Shown here in pieces: positions 32,936 to 43,832 of a stretch of 64,000 nt of DNA (position 1 is its first letter; every line of letters starts with the position of its first letter). A program made the translations under genes and the position numbers. Origin of the DNA: Terana coerulea (taxonomy: Eukaryota > Basidiomycota > Agaricomycetes > Polyporales > Phanerochaetaceae); contig JAKOGH010000854.1 of assembly GCA_024811115.1 (NCBI GenBank), positions 51,216 through 115,215 of the forward strand, given 5' to 3'. The notes beneath the pieces were generated by a model, which ran no database searches, was not told the DNA's origin, and saw nothing but the letters and a program-made list of their open reading frames with translations.

Positions 32936-35134
32936 ATGAACTCCAGTACACCGCAAATTGACCGCACGGGGTCGAAGGAAAGTCCTGAAAGTGCAAACCA
33001 CGACATGGCCCTGCTACAGGACAAGCCACCCGCGAGCCACTCGCCCAAAAGAGACTTCCGTTTCTGGCTCATTTTTGCTTCCATCTGCGTCTCCTTGTTT
33101 CTGTCCGCTCTCGAGTTTGTACGTATAGCACTGCGCTCGAAAAAAAACCCCGATCTCTCATAATGTTTCCGCCTGCAGACGTCCGTCTCGACCGCGCTGC
33201 CGACGATTGTGCATGACTTGCACGGGGACGACTTCGTGTGGGTCGCGTCGGCGTACGCCCTGGCGTCGACCGCTTTGCTGCCTATGACAGGCGGTGTCGC
33301 AGAGGTGCGCATTCCTCGGGGTAGCTTAAGTCACACTCGCTTAATCATCTACAAACTCTAGATATTTGGGCGTCGTGTTGCAATGCTGTCGGCCTTGGCC
33401 TTGTTTGCGCTCGGAAGCGCGCTCTGCGGCAGCGCACAGAACATGAACTGGCTCGTTGCGGCCCGAGGTGCGTCGCCCCGCCCCACCCTTCATACGTTTT
33501 CTCATACTATGTTGCCTCAGCTATACAGGGTGCAGGCGGTGGATCGTTAGTCGCCATCACGGCTATCGTAGTATCCGACCTTGTCCCCTTGGCTGAGCGG
33601 GCGTTGTACAACGCGATGATCAACATGTGCGTACAGTGCGCGACGGGTTGCTTGCACCGCGAGTCTTACGTGCCCTCAGGACTTGGGGTATAGCGGGCGC
33701 GATTGGGCCGTTGATCGGTGGTGCTCTTGCCGAGAGAGGTCAATGGCGATGGTTATTCTGTGTGTGATACTTGGAGTTCCATACGGACGCAGGCGACTAA
33801 TTCTGCCCGTAGATCTCAACCTGCCCATTGTGGGCGTCGCGGCGATTCTCGTCATCCTCTTCCTGAAACTGAACACTCCTGCGGGCTCGCTGCGCGAGAA
33901 GGTGGCGCGGATGGACTGGATGTAAGGCAGCACTAACCTCACTGTTCGATCTTCACTCACATGTTAATATAGTGGCAACTTCCTTGTCACTGCCAGCTCC
34001 GCGTCTGTCATCATCGCACTGACATGGGGAGGGGTTCGCTTTCCCTGGACGTCGGGCCATGTGCTTGCCCCCCTCATCATCGGCGTTGCGGGCCTGGCGT
34101 TTTTCTTGTTTTACGAGGCCAAGTTGGCGAAGGAGCCGTTGGTACGTTCCTATCACGCGTGTCAGGCTTTGGCTGAGTGCAGTTATGCAGGTCCCGATTT
34201 ATCTGGTGTCCAACCGTACCAGCCTAAGCGGGTGTGTTTTGAGCTATCTTGCGGCGGAAATCAAACTTATATGCGTACTAGATATATTCAGACATTTATT
34301 GGACCCCTCCTCATGATAGCAGCAACGTGTACGCTCCGTGCTGTGTCTCTCCTTGCGCGACTCATTCACCTCATTCTCCACCGCAGATTTCCTCCCCATA
34401 TACTTCCAGGCCTGCAAGAGCGCGAGCCCCGTCCGCTCGGGCGTCGAGTTCCTCGGCCTCGCGATCTCCATCGGCCCCGCGCTCATCTGCACCGCCGTTA
34501 CGATTAACGTCACGAAGAACTACCGGGTCCCGCTCTGGCTGTGCTGGGCGTTCTACATTGCGTCCATGGGCGCGCTCTCGACGCTGCACGCCGACACGCC
34601 TCTCGCGCACGCCGTCGGCTTCTCGATCCTCGTCGGCATCGCGTCGGGCCTGTGCTACGTCGGCACGTACTTCCCCGTGCTCGCCGCGCTGCCCATCTCC
34701 GCGAACGCGCACGCGCTGTCCCTCATCGCCTTCTTCCGCTCGTTCGCCGGCGTGAGTCCTGCTGTTTCTCTCCGTCTTTTAGAGGTTTACAGGCGTTGTC
34801 GCAGGTATGGGCGGTCACCATCGGCACCGCGGTACTGCAGACGCAGCTCACGAAGCACCTCCCGGCCGAGTTCCTCGCCGAGTTCCCCGGCGGCGTGGCC
34901 ATCGCGTACTCTGCGATCCCCGTCATTCCGACGCTGTCCGAGCCGCTCCGCAGCGAGGTGCGCGAGGCGTTCGCGGCGAGCATCATTGTGGTGTGGCAGG
35001 TGATGATGGGCATCAGCGGCATCGGCATCCTCGCGTCGCTGTTCATGAAGAAGCTACCGCTGCACACGCAGGTGGACAAGAAGTGGGGACTTGAGAATAA
35101 GCAGGAGGCAAATAGGAGTAAGACATCTGCGTAA
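32936..35134 (+). CDS. MFS transporter, DHA2 (14-helix) drug/metabolite exporter type
   Basis: This is a plasma-membrane proton antiporter of the DHA2 type related to yeast Azr1 and fungal toxin or drug efflux pumps. Eleven exons fit with GT-AG introns: 32936-33118, 33179-33304, 33362-33467, 33521-33626, 33680-33759, 33813-33921, 33973-34141, 34191-34231, 34282-34328, 34387-34751 and 34805-35134. The joined frame is open throughout. Seen are the first helix [42 protein letters not shown] (motif A), [11 protein letters not shown] across an intron, [40 protein letters not shown], and a lysine-rich tail. Exons 10-11 are markedly GC-rich. It is the one clearly intact gene among decayed neighbours, which suggests continued selection. 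The substrate is unknown; export of a lipid-derived metabolite is a guess from context. Confidence 0.92.
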
Positions 35135-36155
35135 GATATCGTGTATCGGGGCTGTTCTTTCTACTTTCCGCTATATCACCACCTAGTCTTTGCCAGTGAC
35201 TCTGTCTCAACCACTTATTTATCTTGCTATCAGGTCTATTTGACGCTCTAATACTCTACTGTAATTGCAGACCGTCCTGCTTGCCGAGATGAATATTTAT
35301 ACGGTGCAATTCAATCCTTGAAATTGAGCACGATCATATAGAATATGCAGTATAACAACTAGCGAAAGAAAATCGTGCCTGAGACTTGAGTACAGTACGC
35401 TCGTGACTAACATCCTGCGCAGTAACGGAGAAAGTAGAGGTTTTTATGGAGGGTCTCCGGCAATGATATCCCACCATACTCTCATTTCTCATTTTATGGC
35501 CGACATACCCCATATGGCTATGGTTTATCAGATTGAAGCCAAGTAAACTCAGAGGAATACAGGTAGCAGCACGTCGATAATGTTGCTATGTATGTTGACC
35601 TTCGGCCCAATAAACAGATGCGAACGACGTTCAGTCGGGGTACACTGCACTTGGTCGTCCACACCGTGGCCAGGTGGAGCACTTCTGTAGAACACAAACG
35701 CGCGTCACCTGGCCGCCAGGCGCCTCCAGCTGGCAGCCACAAATATCGCTAATTGTACCATTGTGGTACCAGTCTGTGTGGCAGCCAGCTGTCCCGGGGA
35801 CCTGCGAGCCAGCTATTCCGTTATACAATAAACACAGCTGCAAATTTTGTATAGAAATCGAATATATAATCACTATGCGCACTTTGCTTGCAGCACCATG
35901 GACCGCAAATATATTAAGATTTAGTCTACCAACATGGCAAGCATCTATCTACAAGATAACCCTATGCACTAAGACGATAACCATGCCACATTGCAGAGTT
36001 GGCCTCCGTTCCAAAAGGACTCACCTCACTGCTACTGATCACACAGGTGCAGGACATTGCAGCGGTGAACGAAGGGTGTTCCCGGGTGCACGGGTTCTTG
36101 TGGCTAGGAGGCACACGGCATTTCCTTGGAGTTCATTGGCAATGATTACGCCGAG
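35135..36155. other. intergenic; one small Cys-rich minus-strand exon candidate
   Basis: Between the MFS stop and the duplication border, the minus-strand segment about 35850-35715 reads with closely spaced cysteines (GTAGCHTDW and SDICGCQLE). It follows a plausible acceptor TTGCAG and ends at a GT. It might be an exon of a small Cys-rich protein, but no start or signal peptide could be tied to it. The rest shows nothing. Confidence 0.3.
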
Positions 36156-36160
36156 AGTGG

Positions 36161-38052
36161 TTACATTCGAGACTTCAAGACTACCTGCTTGCTCGGCCAA
36201 GGCTCCCTCCCGTCAGCTTCGAGCTCAAGCTGCCTAGCAGAGCCTTCATGTGCAGGCAGCCGCTCAACCCACTCATTCCAACCGCGCTCCGTGACGATTG
36301 GTGCCGTCGCCCACTTCCTGACCCCCAGAGCATCGGTGTAGGCCTTCAAGTGGGGCATGGCGGCGTCCGCGGCGTCGCTCTCTCGACGGTAAAGCGCAGC
36401 GGCATTGATTCCCGCGTTCTCCGAGAACCACAGCGGGTCCGATTTAATGACGAAGCATTCAAAGAGGTTGAGGAGCGGCTCGGGTACTCCGCGCTGGATG
36501 GCAGCGGAGTAAGCGCACGCGCATCCGAGCGCTGTGATCGCGAGCTCAGCTTGCGGCAGGATGATCGCGTTGAAGGTTTCGTCCCGATGGCCGCCGGATA
36601 AGCCCGACAGAAGTTTTGTGCACCTCGAGAAGATGCCTTGAGAGTGTCGGTATGCGGTGGTCTCGCGGTGAACAGGCTGAGGGAGTGCGTAGCGCCCCAG
36701 GAGAAGCTCGGAGAAGAGGCGAATGCAAAGGGCCAATACGTCTCCTTCTGCAATGCAAGCACCCCTGGTATCCATCTACGTGTACGATACACTTCAGCGC
36801 CGTGAGCTTGCATCAAAAGGGGTCACTCACCTCAAGCTGAGTGACCAGGTTGTGCCCAAAAGTCCCCTGTGCTCCTAGGCGCTCTCCAACCTGCTGAGCA
36901 CATGCATTCGTAAGGCGACAAACGGTGGTCTTGAAGACAACTGCAACGCCATGGCGAGCTTGCGGATCCCGTTCCAGCGACATGAACTGTTGGAGTGCGT
37001 CGGGAGCCCACGCGCCGAGAACATGCGCGACGGCGACCGCGTATAGAACAGGGAGCTGTTGGGTGCGGAATGCGATGATGGGAAATGGCTCGCTCGCCTT
37101 CCCCGCACAACGCGCCGCAAAGAGTAGTCGGAACTGACGGAAGCGACGACCTTCATCAGGTTGGTCGCGAACAGGGGGATCGCCATCGAGCCGATGCCTA
37201 TGCGCCATATGTACCGGTGTAGCAGTGTCCGCGGATCGTCCGGGGCGTTGAGGCTGCGACCAAGAAAGGCGTTCGAGGGAAGTAGGACGTTGTCAAACTT
37301 AGTCAAGGAGAAGTCCAGCGGGGCAGAACCCCACCGGGCAGGAAGAGGTTGGGACTGTACGCCTTTGCACATGCCGCCCGCGTCCGATGTTGTAACGAGG
37401 AAAGGATGGACTCCGCGATCCTCTTCATCAACTATGAGCCTCGCAAAAACAATGGCCATCTTCGCGTGTCCTTTCACGGGAGAAGTAGGAGACATGATTC
37501 TGAACAAGTGTGGTCCTTAGTAGACGATCAAGAACATATAATGAAGACACGCACTTTAGCGATCCAGGGGTTGGTGAATTTAGCAAGAATCCGCCATCTA
37601 CCATTGTAGCCGTCGTCTCCAGGTTGAGGATATCTAGCCCATGGCCGACCTCAGAGAGAAGGAAATTGCCAAAGAACTCGCACGCAAGTCCTGCCTCAAC
37701 AACAGAGGACAATTCAGGGCGCTGTTTGGCGAGTCCAGCCAAAGTCCCGAGAAATAAGTTGAGATGGCAGCTAAGAGCAATGTAACAGCCGGAATCTGAA
37801 GCCAGGACTGGATCGCGCAGCATGTTCCAGAACCGTTCAGAGCAGGTGAATAGGTCGGTAGCACTGGGCTCTACGTGCTAAATTCAACAATTACGCGAAA
37901 ATATATTGAAAGCTACACTCACTCCATGACGTTGTGAAGGCCTTTCCTCTGTCGTAAATTAGACGGATTCGCTCGTTATGCTCGAGCAACTCTGCACGCT
38001 CGAGGAAGGCCGGATGCGAGCAAAGCTCGGAGGTCGGCCATGGAGTCGTCAT
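36161..38052 (-). pseudogene. acyl-CoA oxidase-like, duplicate 2 (minus member), one frameshift
   Basis: Four exons: 38052-37923, 37870-37555, 37499-36831 and 36775-36161, with introns of 53-55 bp. The product starts MTTPWPTSELCSHPAF and includes CHLNLFLGTLAGLAKQRPEL, GHGLDILNLETTAT, KMAIVFARLIV, DRGVHPFLVTTSD, RTLLHRYIWRIGIGS, PIIAFRTQQLPVLY and GERLGAQGTFGHN. The last exon is GACIAEGDVLALCIRLFSEL to a stop at 36161. The EGD in the last exon corresponds to the EGE segment of peroxisomal acyl-CoA oxidases that supplies the catalytic glutamate. Only one lesion was found: a missing G in RG(K)ASEPFP near 37103. The other duplicate keeps that base. So this is either a recent pseudogene or an intact gene with an assembly error. 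Predicted role: FAD-dependent first step of peroxisomal beta-oxidation. Confidence 0.85.
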
Positions 38053-39157
38053 GTTCGCTGTGCAGGCGGTCGCACTCGCAATGGGAGTGAGCGAAGCAAA
38101 GTGTCGAATGGCCGACAGAAGCTCCTTTTCCTGCAGATGGGACCTGAGCACCTGTTTGATGTCGCTGGAAAGTTGATACTGCATACCTTCCGAGAGTAGA
38201 GTTGCGTTGATGCGCTAACACGCGACGGAGAATGGAAGGGATATGATTTCCAGGAAAGAAGACGATGATGTCCATCTTCTGGTGACCCGGGTTCTCAGTT
38301 CTCGTGAGAGGTGAACGAGCCGCAGCATCATACACTTCTGATATCGCACCGTGAATCTAGTAGCCAAAGTCACAAGCTGGGAGCATACCGTCCATAGTAA
38401 GGTATAGATTGAGTTCAAGGTTCAATACAAGCATGTGCAGAGGCCCGGAGTCAATGTACGTGGGTCATCCGCCCTCGGGTTGCCTTCGGAGCGCTGTGAA
38501 GCGAAGGTTGTATGTCATGCACATGCGGGCAGACGCACGGAAGCTCGCCTGTATGAATTGAACGCTTTGAGATCTGTGTGACCGTCGTTGTTGCGCGTGA
38601 GAGGTCCTGCCTCGTCTCCGCGGACAGCGGGCGATGGATGAACGTGGTTGCAAGTCGAGCAGGGTAGGCGCCTGGGAACGCCACGACGGTTCTGATCCAC
38701 ATCCGGACGCCGGCCGACGGATCAGCGATCACTCGGCTCAATCTAGATCAGGTGGTGACGAGTGACGTGACGGAGTGACCTCAGGGCAAATTGGGTTGAC
38801 TCCGTGTTCATACCGCACTACCAGACCGGTGGGCTGATACCTGACTTTACAAGGCCGTATCTTCTCCGTGTGTGGTCGAAATTCGAAGGGACAACGATCT
38901 ATCACGCGGATGCAACATGGGCTTACGGTCATGGCTGATTATCAGCATGTGTACCACCAACGAGGCATTCCTTTTCTCATAGTCAAAGTCCGTCCTGTGA
39001 AAGAACCCCCGTACATTTAGTAGTAAGTGATAATATTACGTCCACGCATCTTTTAACCTTACTCCTGAAGCAGTACTGTTGGTCTTACGCATTTGGCATT
39101 CTTCACTCGAGCGACGAGCACCTTCACTAGCAGCCCTTCCAAGCCTGAGCGTCCGCT
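38053..39157. promoter_or_regulatory. intact divergent promoter region of the ACOX pair
   Basis: These 1.1 kb separate two divergent start codons and presumably hold both promoters. The region is nearly identical to 9482-10592. No core element could be defined with confidence. The spacing would allow co-regulation of the two oxidases. Confidence 0.5.
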
Positions 39158-41016
39158 ATGCCTCCCGACTTCACCGCAGACGTTCTGAAGCACTGGACAT
39201 ACCTAAAACGCGCCGAATATCTCGAGCATGACCAGCGAGTGAAGCTAGCGTACGATAGGGCGAAAGCAGTGGGCTCAGCATGGAGTAAGTAAAAATATCG
39301 TTCGCTCAACCATGAGCTCACGGCGGCCATCCCAGACCTCACAGAGAGTGACATCGCGACGTGCAGTCCACGCTTCTGGAGCATGCAGCGCGACCCAATC
39401 CTCTACCTCGACATCGGCTGCCACCACATCCTAGTCTCCCATCTCAATCTCTTCCTCGGCACCCTAATCCCCCTTCTCAAGTCGCGACCTGAGCTGTCCT
39501 CCGTCGTGTCAGCGGGGCTCCGTTTCCAGCTTTTTGGGAGCTTGATATTGACCGAGGTCGGGCACGGGCTCGATATTCTGAACATGGAGACGACTGCAAC
39601 CAAGGTCAAGGACGGCTTTGTGTTGCATACCCCTACCCCCGCCGCCGCAAAGTGCGCCCTTTCGCGCTCTATCGTATCTTCCGCACGCACTAATCTGAAC
39701 GATTTTTCACCAAGATTCATGCCGCCGACCACGCCGATTCCTGGCCACCCGAAGATGGGCATAGTCTTTGCGAAGCTGGTCGTCGAAGGACAGGAGCGAG
39801 GTGTCCATCCTTTCTTGGTCACTCTCTCGGATGAACATGGCATGTGCGAGGGAATCCGGTCAAAACGCTTACCGCCACGCTCCGGAACCTCTCCTCTCGA
39901 TTTTGCTATAACCACCTTCGACCACGTTCTTCTTCCTCCGTCCTCGTTCCTCGGACAGTCGACCAATACACCGCGCGACGCCCAAGCCTTGCTACAGAAG
40001 TACATATCGCGGATTCACATCGTCACCTTGTCGAATCCCGTCGTCATGTGCAGCGGCGCGAAGCTTGTGGCGACCATCGGGGTCGACTACTCGTATCGCA
40101 GACACGTCAAGGGAAAGGGCGCCGAGACCTTCCCCATCATCACGTTTCGCACCCAACAGCTCCCCATGCTGTACGCTGCCGCTGTCGCGTACGTCTTTGG
40201 ACGCATGGTCTCAGCATGCCGTTGACCAGTTCATGGCGCCCCTGGGAAGGACCCTCGGCCTCGGAATGGCATCGCCGCCGTGTTCAAGGCGACGGCGTGT
40301 AGGCTTGTGTCGAGCTGTGCTCAGCAAGTCGGGGAACGCTTAGGGGCGCAGGGGACATTCGGACATAACCTAGTCAGCCAAATTGAGGTGCGTCAAAGCC
40401 TTTCCGTTCCGGAATATTTACGTTTACCCTGCCTTGCACATAGATGGATACTAGGAGTGCAGCAATAGGGGACGGAGATGTGCTTGTGCTCTGCATCCGG
40501 CTCTTCTCCGAGCTCCTCGTCGGTCGTTATGCGCTCCCAGACCCGACCCATACCGACACTCTCTTGTCTCGCCACGCGGCGGGCGTCATGTCCTCGTCCA
40601 GAGACTTCGTCTCGACACTGCCCAAGGGTCATCGCGACCCAGGCTTCAATAACATTCTCCTACCACAGGCGGAGCTGGCCGTCCGAGCCCTCGGACACGC
40701 ATACGCATACTCTTTTGCGCTCGACGACGGGGTCCCCGCACCTCTGCTGGATCTGTTCGAATGCCTCGCTATCAAGCACGACTCTCTGTGGTTTGCGGAG
40801 CATGAGGGTATTACGGATGACGCGCTGCGGAAGAAAGAAGATGCTGCTGTCCGTGCCGCCTTGCCCCATTTGCGGGCCTATGTCGATGCCTTGGATGTGC
40901 GCCGCTGGGTCACCGCTCCCATTATCTCCGACTCAAGCTGGAACCAGTGGGTGGCGTCCCTTCCCGCACACACGGGTAACGCTCCACAGCGAACGTATGT
41001 TACCAGTAGGCTATAG
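39158..41016 (+). pseudogene. acyl-CoA oxidase-like, duplicate 2 (plus member), nearly intact
   Basis: Exons 39158-39284, 39336-39651, 39715-40387 and 40444-41016 fit GT-AG introns of 51-63 bp. They are equivalent to those of the minus member, with which this copy shares the plan but not near-identity. Seen are LKHWTYLKRAEYLEHDQRVK, ILVSHLNLFLGTLIPLLKSR, GHGLDILNMETTAT, KMGIVFAKLVVEGQERGVHP, PIITFRTQQLPMLYAAAVAY, GTFGHNLVSQIE, FNNILLPQAELAVRALGHAY and PLLDLFECLAIKHDSLWF. One extra base after YVF (about 40200) and two extra bases near 40240 (relative to the other duplicate) shift about 13 codons and then restore the frame. The catalytic-glutamate position reads GDGDV, Asp replacing Glu. It could be a damaged gene, or functional if the indels are errors. 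Confidence 0.85.
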
Positions 41017-41976
41017 CCATGTACCAGAATATTTCTAAATATTGTACCATAACATGTTCTTCTGTTCTGCTTGCGCCCTGAATCACACTCTGAATGTTCT
41101 TGGCATGCGCAAAGTCGGTCATTAAAATCAATACTATGTCTGGTTTTCGTAGACAGCGCGCGAGTGCGGAGGGTAAACCTACGCTTTCGGGCCTCGCGCA
41201 CACTGGTTACTTCATGTAACCCCCAGACGATGCGCTGTACCAGCCCACAGCGACGGTTCCGGGGTAACTCGGCGCTCTCGGCCCGAACGGAGGTCGACGT
41301 CCGGCAGTCTCCGCGCCGTGGGCTGCGAGCGGTAGCCCGGACATGAAGTTGATTTGCACCTTTGTTAGTGACTCAATGGCGACTCCAAGGGCCTGAGTTC
41401 GTGGGCCTCCGAACGGCAAGCGTCCCAACTTCGATCTACCCAGCTCTATGCCCTATCTGAAAATTGCAAAGCGTCTGATGAAGAAGCTGAAGAGCTTTGC
41501 AAGGTTCTCTTCTTCCGTGACGCCCTTTGTTGCTGGAAGCCTGCGCTCCATTTCAGCACATTGCGCAGTGTCCATGGGGTGACCGGTCGTATCATCGTCT
41601 CAGGTGAGCAAGAACCGTCGCTCACTTACACTGGGCTGATGCGAGGCAGATGCTAACAAGAAGTGCATGCCCTTCTCTATACTCGTGTCTGTTCGGTATT
41701 CAGCCGCAGCGGCACAAGCTTCCGTTCTCATAGGAGATTCGCGACAGCATGTGGTGCTCCTGGCGTTGGCAAAGTCCCGACGGGGGCCGCACGCCTGTGC
41801 TCCACTCTGTCGGCGGTATCAGGAGCTGACCGCGATCGGAGCATCGATATCAACTTCGTGGCGGTTCCCTCCCGCGAATCCGCGGTTCTATTTCGTCGTT
41901 CATACCTTACCCCTTACCTCCCTTGTAGCTCTCCTTGATTCTACCTCTAGTCGTTGGGAGCAGCTGGGATCTAAGC
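41017..41976. other. intergenic between ACOX and desaturase copy 3
   Basis: A plus-strand frame around 41400-41605 (ASDEEAEELCKVLFFRD... ending at a GT donor) has the look of an exon but no family I know. The promoter of the desaturase copy should lie at the right end. Nothing else is recognised. Confidence 0.35.
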
Positions 41977-43653
41977 ATGAGCGACTCTGCCTCTCCACAG
42001 CTTCAAGACGGCTGGGACAGTTCGTCGACCGTCAAGGAAGAGCGATGGACTCCCTGTGTTTAAACCAATTGATTGGTTTGTACATATAATAATCAAGTCA
42101 GGCTAGCAAAGTACTGACTTTGCTATAGCTCTTTAGAAGATGTTCGCCGTGCAATTCCCAGTCATCTATTTGAGCGCAGTGCGATGCGCGGCATCCTATA
42201 TGTGCTCTTGGACGTCTGCATGGCAGCAGCCCTGTTTGTAGCGGCGACGTACATTGACACTTTATGCGACCTTTTGGCTAGCCAACGAACTATTCCACTG
42301 GCTGTTCTGCAGATAGAAGCATTACGATGGGGTCTATGGGCAACATAGTAGGTGCTTGATATCTCCTACCCACACTCGTACTAACATCCTGAAGTTGGTT
42401 TTTCCAAGGCCTAGTATTCACCGGCTTCTGGGTGATTGGCCATGAGGTATGAAGACTACGTCCTCCAAAATACTGGATGGCTAAACACTGTGCGCCTAGT
42501 GTGGACACGGCGCCATGTTCAAAAGCCAAGCAGTCTGCGACGCCGTCGGATTTGTGAGTTGCCACCGAGTTGTCCACTGCCGGTCTCAGGAGCTCACTTG
42601 TGTTTAGGTCCTTCATTCGGCGCTGCTGACGCCTTACTACAGTTGGAAGATATCCCACCACAGGCACCACATGACCCATGCCTCCATAGAACGAGATATC
42701 GTCTGGCTGCCGCATACCAGGAGCGAGCACAAGCTTCCTCCGGAGGAGGATGCCACCGTCGACTACGCCGACTATCTTTGAAGACGCGCCTGTGGTGGCC
42801 ATGCTCAAGCTCATCGGTCAGCAACTGATTGGATTCCCGCTGTACATGCGTATGTCAAGCAGATTTTCGGTATAGTGCCTCCCTAATGCTTCTGCGCTAG
42901 TCGTGGACGCCTCTGGACGAAGAGATACGTCAGGCTGGGCGGGTCACTACAACCGTAAGTGTCGATGATGGATTTGTCTGTGCTATTGTGATGTTGACCA
43001 GGGAGCGTAGCATGGTGGGTCTTATTCAAAGGACAGCCAGCGCAATGCCGTCATTATGTCCGACTTGGGTGTTACCCCAGCGCTTGCGCTCTTGTACTAT
43101 GAGCTGAAGCAGCACGGCTTCCTCACCATACTCAAGTTCTTCGGCATCCCTTGGCTGATCCTGAACCACTGGCTGATTGTCATCACTTACCTGCACCACA
43201 CTGATCCCAAGCTCCCCCACTACCGAGCGAAGAGTTGGACCTTTACCCGCGGGGCGACGGCCGACCATGGATCGTGACTTCCTAGGATGGATGGGCGTCT
43301 TTTCCTGCATCGTATTGCCCACGACCACGTCGTCCACCACTTCTTCCCCAAGATACCGTTCTGTGAGTGCTGCGCTCGGCCCGTGAATACTCCTGCTGAC
43401 GTTCTGGTCCCGGAAGATCATACGCTTGAAGCGACTGAGCACCTCAAGGTGTTTCTCGGAGAGCACTACAACTATTCCGACAAGCCGGTGATGGAGGCGT
43501 TCTGGGATAACAACAACGACTGTCAGTTCGTCGAGGATACTGGTCAGTGTGTTTGTATCGTCATTACATAGTATCTGCTCAATCCTACGTTCTCCAGGCT
43601 CAGTTGTGTTCTATCGGAACAGGACGGGGCAGTCAATTCTACAGGCAGAGTAG
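41977..43653 (+). pseudogene. delta-12-type desaturase copy 3, frameshifted, all His boxes kept
   Basis: The start MSDSASPQLQDGWDSSST at 41977 and the stop after SVVFYRNRTGQSILQAE at 43653 bracket a full-length gene with the same intron plan as the copy at 1-1694. HE|CGH, HHRHH and HVVHH are all present. Frameshifts are visible near 42053 (WTP/VFKPID), 42779 (DYADYL/EDAP), 43036 (FK/DSQRN), 43262 (GATA/MDRDFLGW) and 43305 (MGVF/FLHRIAH). Each is a single-base change, several beside short homopolymers. If real, the gene is dead; if assembly errors, it encodes a complete desaturase. It is clearly diverged from copies 1 and 2, which resemble each other more. Confidence 0.88.
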
Positions 43654-43832
43654 ACTACAGGTCTCGCAGAGTTGGCATCTTCAATACGCGAGCCCTAATA
43701 AATGCCCCGTGTATCTGTGGCACGCTGTTAGAAACCAGAATGCAGCATTGAACGCGAGCTACGGTAAGCCAAGAGCGGAGTTGCTGAGGAATACCACGCA
43801 CATTAGACGCAAAGATACAGAGGTGGCTTGAT

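Larger units (their letters stand above)
36156..40690. repeat. segmental duplication, unit 2 (ACOX pair, no insertions)
   Basis: This block is collinear with 7585-20814 once the inserted elements there are removed. It retains the empty sites for both: single GCTATGCC at 39155-39162 and no Gypsy element after GATAGGGCGAAA near 39266. It therefore shows the arrangement before insertion. Confidence 0.88.

Noticed and set aside
34327..34755. Serine/arginine-rich plus-strand frame
   Set aside because: It is an alternative frame of MFS exon 10, whose correct frame has the helices and conserved motifs.
36161..41016. Indoleamine 2,3-dioxygenase, suggested at first by the PLLDLFECFVIK-type C-terminal segment
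   Set aside because: Reading the whole gene shows GHGLDILNMETTAT, RGVHPFLV, ITFRTQQLP and an EGD motif in the right order for acyl-CoA oxidases; no IDO haem-ligand region is present.
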